The position numbers were made by a program, and so were the translations under genes. The notes below the pieces were generated by a model, which saw nothing but the letters and a program-made list of their open reading frames with translations, searched no databases and had not been told where the DNA came from. Shown in pieces: positions 1 through 10,303 of a stretch of 64,000 nucleotides of DNA. This DNA comes from Entoloma clypeatum. Its lineage: Eukaryota > Basidiomycota > Agaricomycetes > Agaricales > Entolomataceae. Where the stretch lies: positions 4,402,001-4,466,000 of the forward strand of contig OY751487.1 of NCBI GenBank assembly GCA_963565915.1, given 5' to 3'. Position 1 is the stretch's first letter. Every line of letters begins with the position of its first letter.

Positions 1-1612
1 GAATGAGCGCGGAGAGGGCGATGGTACCGAGAGATGTGCCTGTAGAGCGCATGAGAGCGGAGTGGATGATATGCGTTGACATGGGTGGAGGGGGCTGTGC
101 GTTCGGACTAGGAGTACAAAGGTAAATACCACGAGAGAGAGAATGATAAAGAGAGACGTACTCTGAAAAGTACCATGCACCGATGACGCTAGCGCACGTC
201 ATACGCAAGATGCCCCGTGCGACACCCCATGACCACAACCAAACGGCCACGGCGCTGGTTATAGCCCAGTTTGCCCAGCTGTAGACGTGCCATTGCCAAG
301 CTGAAGTCTCTTTGATTGGGTGTCCGATGAGGAGCAGTCGGAAGATGAGGGTCAGGAAAGGGATGGATGCGAGGAGCGTGAGAAGGAGGATGGCGGGGGA
401 TAAGGCCAGGAGAAAAGGGTTGGCGATGAGGAGTTCGGTTGTCAAGGATAGGGCAGAGGAAGTTGTGTGGATGTGCCGAGGGAGGTTGAGGAGTCGGCGA
501 GCAGTGAGTAGGGAGAGGGCTAATGGGATGAGGGAGAAGAGTCGAAGGCTGACGAAGAGTCAGTGAAATGATTCAAAAATCGGAATAAAAAGGAGAATAG
601 GCTGGGCAAGCGAGATCTCGATCACTTACCCGACGGTCTCTCCCCAAGTCGGCTCCGTACCAGCATCCCACATAAAACTGCCCACAAAAGCCCAGATCGC
701 AGAGATGAGGAGGGTAGCGGGAATAAATACAGATGTTGCAATCATGACGGGACGGACGAATACCCGAAGGAGCAATATGTGTGTATATGCAGCAAATGCA
801 CTCGCAAATGTGAGTATTGTGAGCATCGGCACTGTGTGTAGCAGGGTGGTATATGGGAGGGTGAGAGGTGGTAGTTTGGTCGGCTTGTGGGTGATGAAAA
901 GGAGAAGGATGGAGAAGAAGACGCAGAGGGAGATTCCGGCACACCAGAGGGCAGTCCATATCGAGTCGTGGTATTTCCTGCGACCTTTAGGAGTATGACG
1001 TGGATCGGGGAGGGAGAACACATCGAGGGGCCTCACACGACCATCGCGAGGTAGGAGTGAGTCAGTCAAGGACAGCGATATCGGTGCTCTGCTCGTCTTC
1101 GGTGGTGGCGACGGAACCATACGGATAGATTCGCGTCCAAACAAGTCGGGTGGGGGCACGGAGTCCTCGGTGGAATGAGAGGGAGCTGGAGAGGGCGACC
1201 TCGAGTGGGACCGCGAATGTCTCATGAGTGGGGAAGCCAGATGAGCAAGCCAGCCCTTCGGAGAGTCGTCTGGGCTGAGAGACTCGTCGTCCGATGGGAT
1301 GAGAGGGGCCGACTGGGAATTTTCATGGCCTGGATCGAAGCCTGTGCGTTCGTCCTCGTCGAGACGTAGATATGGGTCATCATCATCGTCCTCCGCGTCC
1401 TCGTGAAGGCGATGGCCCCCTCTGCTGGCGCCGCTGGCCCTTAGGTGGGGATCGTCGAGGTCGTCGAGATCAGGATCCAAGTCGTGGCCGGCGCGGGAGC
1501 CGTCATCGGTGGTGAAGGAGAAGAACATGGGCTGAGAGGAAGCGAGGCTTGCGGAGGCATGCTGCTGGCGGTTGAGGAACTGGGAAGCATACGTTGCAAA
1601 CGACGTTGCCAT
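1..1612 (-). CDS. PNS1: PNS1/CTL-type (SLC44 family) membrane transporter, 5' part only
   Basis: Choline-transporter-like multi-pass membrane protein of the fungal PNS1 family; exact substrate in fungi is unsettled. The gene runs off the left edge. Exons on the minus strand are 1612-630, 548-162 and 107-1 (partial), with GTAAGT and GTACGT donors, and codon phases join correctly. The N-terminus (about 215 residues) is a hydrophilic Ser/Asp-rich cytosolic tail. It is followed by hydrophobic segments near residues 218-239, 264-284 and 290-312, and more in exon 2. Exons 2-3 end in the family-typical core WYFS-DP...HIIHSALMRSTGTSLGTIALSALI (read with gaps), which resembles the CTL signature. The start fits fungal homologues, which begin with a similar S-F-x-x-Y-A-S-Q-F-L-N run. 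It is divergently transcribed from IML1 across 287 bp. Family assignment is confident; transported substrate is not claimed. Confidence 0.88.
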
Positions 1613-1899
1613 TCGGTCGGGCTCGTCGTGGAGAGTTGGGGAGCAAAGAGGACGGTCTGTACAGAGCGTTATTGGATGTCACGACCGTCACAGCCACCTC
1701 CGACTCGGAGCCAGTTCAGACAATGAACCTCGTTAACCCCGTCACTGTCGTGTTCTTATCTGGTACTCTCATACATATTCTCTCTGTATACACTTGAGCT
1801 GGCGTGAGGACGTCGTGCATGAGAATCGATCGTCTGAGTTTCTGTGACACCCCACAATTTTGTCCATTGTTCCCAGACTCCCTCATGAACAGATAACTC
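1613..1899. promoter_or_regulatory. Divergent intergenic promoter region between PNS1 and IML1
   Basis: This 287-bp spacer lies between two head-to-head start codons, so it must hold both 5' leaders and core promoters. I see no strong TATA box; the stretch near 1795-1870 is mixed sequence. Regulation cannot be inferred further. Confidence 0.5.
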
Positions 1900-4800
1900 A
1901 TGACGGCCTCACGAGCGGAATCCCAGCACTCACACGTCAACCGACGACGTTCCAACACCGCACAGTCAATTCTCCGACCCCTACCTACTCAACCCACCAC
2001 CCCTTTGAAATGCGGCGATTTCAAAGTCCTGAATTCGTGGGTACACGACACGAAGGAGTCCACTCGCGTGCTTTTCAACCAGCTATGGTGGCCAGGCGTT
2101 GCAGAAGGCGACTTACTACAGGTCAAAGGCTGCAACTCCGAAGACCCCAACTTCGCGTTCCTGTTTGTCGTTCCGAAGGAAGAGTACTGTGCAAAGCCTC
2201 AGTTGCAGGTACGTGATTACGCTCGCCTCATTCTCCTTCGCCAATCTCGAAACACACAGATTTCCATACCAAAACCGACTGCAGAAACCTTTGGCCTGCG
2301 GAACAACTCTGAAGTCACAGTGACCAAGGTTCATACCTGCATTTCCCCTTACCAGCGACCCCCTTGACCCAAGTGACAGGTCAGCAAAGCAAGCTGGTGC
2401 GCCGAACATGTCGAGCTCGTCTTTCAGGACCAGTACCTTGGACGAAATGACATGTGGCGCTTGGGCGAGCATCTCATCGACCAATGCATCTACACCGGCC
2501 AAGACGTGACCTTCATTGGCAATACTGTTGCAAAAATTAAGAACATTTATATTGACGGCAAAACGGTATGTTCTGCCATCTATCTAGCCGCGATTGACTG
2601 AGGGAAAGAAATCCAGGTCTGCTCTGCCTCTGTCACGACATCCACCAAGGCAATATACAGGTCATTATCTGCCAAAATGACAATCTTCATTCAGGTCTGT
2701 CGAGAGCTCTGGGAGTTTGCGGGCGACGGCGAACGCTATTACGAGAAAATCGTGCACTCTTTTCTGCCCGCTCTTTTCTCCAAATGGCGCGAAGCCGGGA
2801 CAAACCATATCGTCACCATCGTACTAATATCCCGCGTGTTCTACGAGGAGGACGAGAGATATTACGCTGCTGGGCCTCTCCGCCGGGACGACTCCGGCAA
2901 CTGGTACAAAGATTTCTACAAAGTCATAACCGACTTGGAGGTCATCAACGACTGGAAACCGACCCTCGTCAGCCTGAAGAACTCCTTCTGGGACTTCCAG
3001 CGCGATATTCTCTTGACCCACCACTACCACCAGTCGGTCCAAGACGCATCCACTATCGGGCCTCCCGCACAAGTCAGGCTCATCGGCCGCATTTCATTCG
3101 CACACGACGGCCCCGTCCTGGAAGCCCTCAATCTCGCGTTAAATCCGACAGAAACCCACTACATCGACCGTTCGCTCTCACTCACCGGGTCTGCGATGAT
3201 CGTCATCACGCCAGGCACAGGCTTTTTCAAAGTATCAAAAGATCTCCTCCGGCTCACGACAACCCGCTTGCTCGACCAAGGCTTTGGCGTCAACCTCGTA
3301 TCGTTGGCGAAGCCACCTTTGCATTCGAGCCCCGTGTTCAGCTACCGAGGCTTGGAGCCCAAGGTCGATATTGATGGAAAATATGGTCCGCAACCTCTGG
3401 ATCCACTCTGGGGCCATGTCGATGGAAACATTCGCGGGCAGCTGAAAACGTTTTGGTGGGAACCATTTTGGATATCCATGACGTTCTGGGACAAACAGAT
3501 GGATCTGCCCTTTCGAACGGATAGGTACGGTCTCTGTTTTTCTATTCCGCATTCAGAACTGACAATCGCTTTATCCAGATTCATTGGCCGCGCGAAAATG
3601 CATCAGATCCAGATGTTAGGTCTTTTGGAACTCGATGTTTTGTCAGGCATCGAAGTTCCCTTCCTGCCGGAAACCGACAGTGCTGTGGAAGGCGTCGCAC
3701 CGTCACAAGAAGAGGCAGACGAGTTTGACATCAATATTTTCGCCCTCAGCCCAGAATCGAAGATGTTTCATGCCAATCGCGAGTCGCTCCTTCCACCGGG
3801 AAATGGCGTGACACCATCGACTCTATATCGCAATTTGGACAAACGAGCTTCACAGCAACGAGAATCCACCGTGGGGGCGGGCATCACTCCTATCGAGGAA
3901 AGTCCTCGACCAATCGTCAAGGAGTTGCCACCGAATGACTCTCCAACCAAATCAAAACCTACAGTGACCTTTAGTGCGGCCAGCAAGTCACCTTCCACAT
4001 CCTCAATACAGTCCCTGCGCTCCAATTTGTCTACCGCTTCCAAACAGTCAACTGCTGCGACCACGCCTACGCGAGGTTCATTAGCGGCCAAACTTGCCCC
4101 TTCCTGGCTGTTCAACCCCTTCCGAAGTGGCCCAATTGAGCCGCAGACAACGACAATCTCTGCGTCTGCGTCATCATTGAGCCACATGCCTCCATCCCCC
4201 ACACCCGCAGCAAAACAAGACTCCGCTGCCCCCGCACGATTCACCCCTTCCAGCATGATGCCGAGCCCTTCTAGACCACCAACGGTCTTGACCACTCAAC
4301 CCAGCCGCTCTCCTCTCCCCGTGACCATCCGAAGGCCCACAACCACCACCCGCACCAGCACCAGCCGCACCTTCGAAGAGGACAGCGCTCTACCCATCCG
4401 CTCCCCGCTCATCCGCAGATCACCCATCGGCACCCCACCCCGGGACGAAGCCACCTTCGGCAAACGCCGCAGCACGGCAAGCATCCACACCATCCACACC
4501 TCCGCCTTCACCTCCTCCTCGTTCCCAGGGCCAGGGCCCGTCTGCAACCCGTCGCAGCCGCAGTCCTCTGTACCTGCGAGCCAGTCCCCGCTCGCGCGGC
4601 GGTGGCAGCACATGTTCCCGCAGGTGCTGCACAAGCACAACGTGAAGTGGAAGGCGATGACGACGCCGGCGTGTCTCCCGCTGACGGTGGAGCACTTCCC
4701 GAGCACGTCTGAGCTGGAGCTGCTGTATGATGTGTTTTCGTATGATTTTGTGCTGATTCCGGGGGAGATGCACTCGTTCCTCGTCAAGGTGCCGCCGGTG

Positions 4801-7032
4801 GTCAAGGGGGGGAGTGTGGAGGATGTGCGGCGCGCGTGGGCGTTGGCGGTTATGCGGGGCATGGCGGCGGTGAGGCTTGCGCAGGGGTTCCAGTTTGTGT
4901 TGCGGAGGGGGAGCCCGGCGGAGAGGGAGAGGGAGAGGGAGAGGGCGGTGGGGTCGAGGAGGGCGAAGCCACTGATGATGGAAGAGGAGATGACGCCGAA
5001 GCCGGTGGGTGCGGCGGACGTGTTGCGGTGGGGGAGTGTTCGGAGCTTGGTCAGGTCGACGTCGACTCCGGTGTATTTGAGCATGACGAATGAGATACAT
5101 CGGATTTCGTTCACGGGGGAGGCGATACAGGTGAGGAGGTATGTGAGGAGGATGCCGCCGTCGCAGTCGGTCGAGTATGAATGTTTGATGTGGCCGAAGC
5201 TTGGGGGTGAGTGGGTGTGCGTTGGTGATTGAGGGGTTTTTTTTTGCTTTGCTTATGTGCTTTTTTTTCTGAAATTAGGCGGTTATACGGAGATGGCGAC
5301 GACTTTCTCGTCTCATGGGCTTGAGAACTATGGGTGGAATCGGTAATGCGGCCTTTTTTTTTCAAACAAAATTCGCATCTTGACTAACATTTAAAAAAAA
5401 CCTATTACAGCCTAGACATGCTAGTCGCCGGTTACGAACACTTCTTCAACGAGTCTCTCCGATACTGGCGGACGCGCTTCATCGTCATCCCATCCGCAGA
5501 ACCTCCAGCGCCCATCACCTCCCCAAGCGGGGAGACCTACAGCGAAGAAGAGACCCGGATCCTCGGGATCGAAAAGCTGGCGGACCAGTTCACCAAGCTC
5601 CGCTGGCAGCCCGGCGAAGAAAAGGCCACCCACCCTGCTCCGCCTGTGCGGTTCCTCCAAACGACGCTCGGCCCCGCCGCCATGGTTCGGGACGAAGGCC
5701 TGATGGACCACCTTGACCAGATCCACGCCGCGGGCCCGTTGAGGAAGAAGATGAAGAGTGAGAGGGAGATCGGGGAGATGTCGCTGGGGGCGATCGCGAA
5801 GGCTATGAGGGAGGAGGATGGGGTGCCGATCAAGAATTACCAGTGGCACCATTCCCGGTATGCTGATGCGTTTATTGGGTACGATCTGGTGTCGTGGATG
5901 GTGCGAGAGTTTAGGGACATTTCGACGAGGGCTCAGGCGGCGGAGTGGGGGGCAAGGTTGCAGGAGCAGGGGTTGTTTGAGCATGTAAGGGGGTATCATA
6001 CGTTTTTGGATGGGTGAGGACGATTCGTTTTTTGTTTTCCTTTTTGTTGCATCTCTGACCTGGGCTTTTTATTTTATTTTTAAATGGACAGGCATTATTT
6101 TTATCGATTGAAAGGGGAATATAGTATTGCGATGACGCCTAGAGGGTGGTTTAGGCGGTATACAGCTGCTGAGGACCTGGCTCCGCGTACGGCGCACAAC
6201 CCCCCAGGCAAGAACAAAAGTCCCCGGAGAACCAAGAAGCGCATTATTCTCAGCCAAAGCATGGTAATTGATACTGATCCTCTGAAGGTATCATGTTTTT
6301 CTTCCAATGCGCTTATTGAAACCATAGGCTAACAATAACTCTCAGAAAAGTGACCAGGCAGAGTCGGTTATTCTACACCACGATGTCATTCATAACCCAG
6401 AAACAGTCTTCCACTTTGAATTGCAGTGGATCGGCACCACTGCGCGGTGCATCGACGACCTCATCCGCCAATGGGGTAGGACCATCGACCGGTACGGGCT
6501 GAAGCTCGTAGAAGCGTATGTTGGGGAGACCATCGACATCGCGGAGCGGAACGCGTTTCAGTCGTGTTTCCCTATACGACTCGCTCTAGCCCCTCCCGTT
6601 GTCCCTGACTTGATAAAGCGGGTGCCGCCAGGCACGCAGATAGCCCAGTACTTTGAGTACGCGCTGCTCCGGAAGCTGGGCTGGGTCATCGACGTCGAGG
6701 CGGCGGGGTTGTACCCAGGCGACGTCGACGTGGGGTATTCCTACCGCCGGACGCCGTACAAGTACTCGCAGTTCGTGCATCGTTCCGGGATGGGGTTCGT
6801 CCAGGTGCTGGGAGGGTCGCAGGGTTTCGCGTTCTTGACGAACCGGCTGATGGGACCTGGGAGGGTGATGAAGGGGAAGGATTACTGGCCTTCGGCTATT
6901 GCGGAGGGGATCAGGATTGAGCTGGAGCGGTTTTGTTCGGACAAGGAGGCGCTGCAGTGGTTTTATGATGAGGAGATGGGGGTGTTGAGGCAGTATCATG
7001 CACCGGAGGAACCGCCCCCGCTGGTCATATAA
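1900..7032 (+). CDS. IML1: IML1/DEPDC5, GTPase-activating subunit of the SEACIT (GATOR1) complex
   Basis: Vacuole-associated inhibitor of TORC1. In the known family Iml1/DEPDC5 works with Npr2 and Npr3 as the GAP for the Gtr/Rag GTPases in amino-acid sensing. Exons: 1900-2208, 2260-2328, 2380-2565, 2617-3524, 3579-5206, 5279-5342, 5411-6013, 6092-6287 and 6346-7032. They join in frame to 1549 aa. The intron 3525-3578 is 54 nt and leaves the frame open, so it is easily missed; removing it restores the conserved FRTDRFIGRAKMHQIQML segment. The N-terminal Iml1 domain includes VFQDQYLGRNDMWRLGEHL and WKPTLVSLKNSFWDFQRDI. A Ser/Thr/Pro-rich linker lies around residues 650-870. A DEP domain (about 1190-1265) contains FIGYDLVSWMV and YHTFLDGHYFYRLKGEYS, spanning intron 7. 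The C-terminal domain ends near WFYDEEMGVLRQYH. The length matches the family. Confident. Confidence 0.95.
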
Positions 7033-7101
7033 TTACTAGGTGTGTGTATGATGAATATTTTCTAGTTTATTAGTTGCTGTGTGGGGGGGTTCGACATGGC
7101 G

Positions 7102-7887
7102 TTATGAGACTTCCTGAGCACTGACGATCATGTCCCGTCCATTCGACCGTACTGAACGACGATGTGGATCCCGCGACATTGGTTTTCGCATGTCTAAAGA
7201 AAAAGCATCGTTCAGTTTATTTTTAGGGAAAAGAGAAATATGCTTACCGAAAGCATCTTCCTCGTCTCGGCCACCCTTCCCAATGCCAATGCTCCCGTAA
7301 TACTCCTTCACTCTCCGGTACACGCTGTACCCAAACCCTTCATACATTTCTATCGCGACGTTGTTCGCGCAGCGGACATAGAGGTCGACGAAGAAGCCTC
7401 TGTATATTTCGTCTGAGACCATCTCGAGGAGACCCATCATCTTTCGCGCGAGCCCGAGCCGGCGGTATTCGGGGGCGACGGTGATGGCGGTGACGTGGCC
7501 GTGCCATTCTGCGTTTGAGCCTTCTGCTTTTCCGATGACTGGAACGAGGTGGGTGAGCGGGGTTGTGAGTTTTTTTTTTTTTTTTGAAGATTAAAAAAAT
7601 TTGTTTTCACCGTATCCCATGAGTCGACCGTTTGGCGCTTCCTGGACGCAGCAGAGGTCCGGCCAGCGGGAGAGATAGTTTAGGTAGAAGCCAATTCCGT
7701 ACTGTGGTTAGATAGTTTATTTTTGGGTTTCTCAAGGGGCAAGGCAGGACATACGGTCTCGGTCCAAATGTCCAAATTGCTGGGGAAAGTTTAAGTTTGT
7801 AAACGTCTGTTGAATTGATGAGAAAAAACCATACATGTTGTTGAATTTGAAGAGGTCAGATGCTCTGAAAGGGCGAAGGATACTCAT
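7102..7887 (-). CDS. NAT3: NAT3/Naa20, catalytic subunit of the NatB N-terminal acetyltransferase
   Basis: Transfers acetyl from acetyl-CoA to nascent chains beginning Met-Asp/Glu/Asn/Gln, at the ribosome, together with Mdm20 (family knowledge). Five minus-strand exons: 7887-7835, 7779-7755, 7701-7611, 7538-7248 and 7193-7102, encoding 183 aa. The second exon is only 25 nt. Visible features are the N-terminal FNNINLDIWTETYGIGFYL segment, GKAEGSNAEWHGHVTAITV, the acetyl-CoA loop R-R-L-G-L-A in EYRRLGLARKM, and the C-terminal GYSVYRRVKEYYG...DMRKPMSRD typical of Naa20. It converges on IML1: the stop codons are only about 70 bp apart. Divergent from the coiled-coil/AT-hook gene across about 1 kb. 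Confidence 0.95.
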
Positions 7888-8871
7888 GACGGGGCGAGAG
7901 TCGGTTTGAACGGGATGTGGTGAGGATTGAAGAAGTGTGAGAATTCGCCAAGCGGTTTATGCATGTGGAGGTTCGGGACATTCTTCCGACGTTCCTCCAA
8001 CGGTATGTATCGCCTCCAGGTTTTGCTTTGCTTCGGTGTTTCGATGCCTATTCTACGCAGAACAAGAGACGCAATGTTCCGGCCCATCGATTATCATGGG
8101 TCGTGTCTCCTGGGCCAAGCATTTACTTTCACCTTCTGGGCCGCATTGTCTTGAAGTTGTGCCTTCGATTGCGTAACACTCGGCCTCGCCTTCCAGAAAA
8201 TCTGTTGGCGGCGCAATGTGGAGTCTCATGTTTTCCAGCTCATTGTTGGCCTTCGTTGTTGGGGCTGTCTTCTTGGGCTGGTTTGCTCCTCGTTTAAAGA
8301 GGTTCGGTTTCAATCTGGCTGGAGCCGGAGTTCGCTGGACGCACCCCGGGCTTCCCAATATTGTTTAGCTCTGCCGTGGTTCTGGAAAAACCCAAAGCCG
8401 AGGCTGATTGTTCACCACCCAACAGCTGACTCCTCCATTTCCAGGTATGTGTGATCATCACTCCTATCTCTGAATGTACTTATGCTTTCAATGTCCTGGG
8501 TTGGGAACGAGCCCTTCATTTCCTTGGTTCATCTCCCCAGATTTGTTTGATCGCTTGAACGCTGATACTCGATTGGTACTAGTAGCAAGGTACTAGTGCG
8601 AGGAACTCGCCCTTGCAGAAATCAAATTCGGAACTAGGAACGGTTCCTTTGTAAGTAGGTCGAGTGATGTTGTTTCTGCAAAGGCGTTATGTCCATCATG
8701 TACTTTATTGAATTTCGTTGATGCGGTGGACAGCCACCAAGCTTGGAACCTAACACGGCCAAGCAAGTAAACGGACCCTCTGGCACCGAGCGTGGACAAG
8801 GCTGTTGGTTTCAAGGACCCCAAACACCTCCATCGAAATCCTTTCCCCCAAGTCCGCTCGCCTAAAAGAAA
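7888..8871. other. About 1 kb divergent intergenic region between NAT3 and the AT-hook gene
   Basis: Contains the two 5' regions. A 153-nt open frame (8216-8368, +) could encode a 50-aa single-span peptide and is reported separately as a finding. A short direct repeat GGTACTAG/GGTACTAGT occurs near 8575-8600. Nothing else is assignable. Confidence 0.4.
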
Positions 8872-10303
8872 ATGTCGCAGCAAGTGCATTATCATCAACA
8901 ATACATTCACTACCCTGGACCTCCCGGCGTACACCTCCCGCAGGTCATCAATGGAAACGTCGGTGTCGCGCCTCAGGACACCACCCACCACCAGCTGCAC
9001 CAATCCCACCGCCAATACCAGCAACCTTCACAACAGCTTTCACATTCATCGGCCGCACCCTCGACCGCGTCAGGGCTCCTGGCCACAGGGGATTGGACAA
9101 AGGATCTGGTGCAGCTCGCAAGGACCGCTGAACTCAAGTAATGTCTACCATCTGTCTTCGACATCGTTTCGTTTTACCCCCCAGCGATCTCACAGGAAAC
9201 ACGCCTTGACACTCCAACTACACACAGCGCACATCTTGTCCGCGCATGCCTCAGTCCAAGAGAAGAGCCGGGCCATCCAGGACATCCGTGAGCAGAAGAA
9301 CAAGTATGACGTTTTTGGGTTTATCTATCTACCTTAGGCCGCCCATTGATCACTCGTTCCTGCCGCACCTTCCAGACTTGAAAGTGAAAGAACAAAGCTA
9401 CTAAGTGCACTGCAAGAGGTGAACATCTCCAGTCCTGAGCTTATCTTCCCAAAAACACATGTTTGACACGCGTTTCTTGTAGATCAACAAACATCGTGAC
9501 GAGGTAAGCCCAAAATCGTCCCTGCTTATTCAGATCGAAGGGCTGATAAAACCTGGTTATCACAGGCCGACATGGCAGCGACCAATCTCGATCGAGAGTG
9601 CGTGCATTTCCTGCTAACGGCAGAATTTTGTCTCCTATTTGGTCAACCTCGCTGCCGATGCCAAAAAGAATTGCAGCTGACCACACCATTTCCTGCTTTC
9701 ATAGATGCCATGAACTCCGCTCCAAGATAACCCAGCTCACAGAAGGGGAGTATGCTGCCGCAAAGGGCGACGTCGACAGACTGAGACAAGAGCTCGGTCA
9801 ACCTGCGCTGCCGAGCTTGCAAACCATGCTGGACGACAAGGCATCTCAGTGAGTACTTCTGTCCCCGAACAGAATCGGTTGGATTCTTTGTCCGTTTTCG
9901 TCGTGCATGGACGTTTCTACGAAGAATCATTCCTCATGTCATTGAGCTTACCTTGAATGTTCAAGACGTCATCAGCCTCGCGGCCATCGTGACGCCTGTC
10001 CCCGAGCTCGTCCACATGACGGGGGTTCGCTCTTGTGTCCGATCTAACCATACTTTCTCATCTTCCCAACATTCCCCCCCCCTCGCTCATAGGATGAATT
10101 ACTCACCGTTTTCCCTCGGGATTTGCAGGTACCTGAACGAACGTCGTTTGAGCGGCAACGAGTCGCAACAGAGCGCCAACTCGAGTGCCAACTACAAACG
10201 TGCAGGCGGGGATACAGAGGGCCAGCCGAGTGCATCCAAACGACCACGAGGTCGTCCCAAAGGCAGCAAGAACCGCGCCAAGGATGGTAGCGGAACGCTG
10301 TGA
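8872..10303 (+). CDS. Uncharacterised coiled-coil protein with a C-terminal AT-hook
   Basis: I do not recognise the family. Proposed exons: 8872-9137, 9196-9303, 9376-9418, 9483-9503, 9566-9597, 9705-9848 and 10129-10303, joining in frame to 262 aa. The N-terminus (about 1-75) is rich in Gln, His and Pro. Residues of about 78-200 form a long heptad-like charged helix (DWTKDLVQLARTAELKKHAL, then repeated Glu/Lys/Arg/Leu runs). The C-terminus is basic and ends with an AT-hook core, KRPRGRPKGSKNRAK, suggesting minor-groove DNA binding in the nucleus (inference). Three internal exons are very short (43, 21 and 32 nt). The last intron (9849-10128, 280 nt) is long for this locus and may hide a further small exon. 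A chromatin or transcription-complex subunit is plausible but not shown. Confidence 0.72.

Noticed and set aside
3525..3578. In-frame peptide between two IML1 segments
   Set aside because: 54 nt bounded by GT...AG with no stop; it breaks a conserved block, so treated as a retained-looking intron.
4296..5114. Long minus-strand frames opposite IML1
   Set aside because: Antisense to the Ser/Pro-rich IML1 linker; no exon signals and no protein-like domains.
8053..8358. 101-aa minus-strand frame in the NAT3/AT-hook spacer
   Set aside because: Looks weakly coding-like, but it overlaps the better plus-strand microprotein candidate and has no promoter or splice logic.
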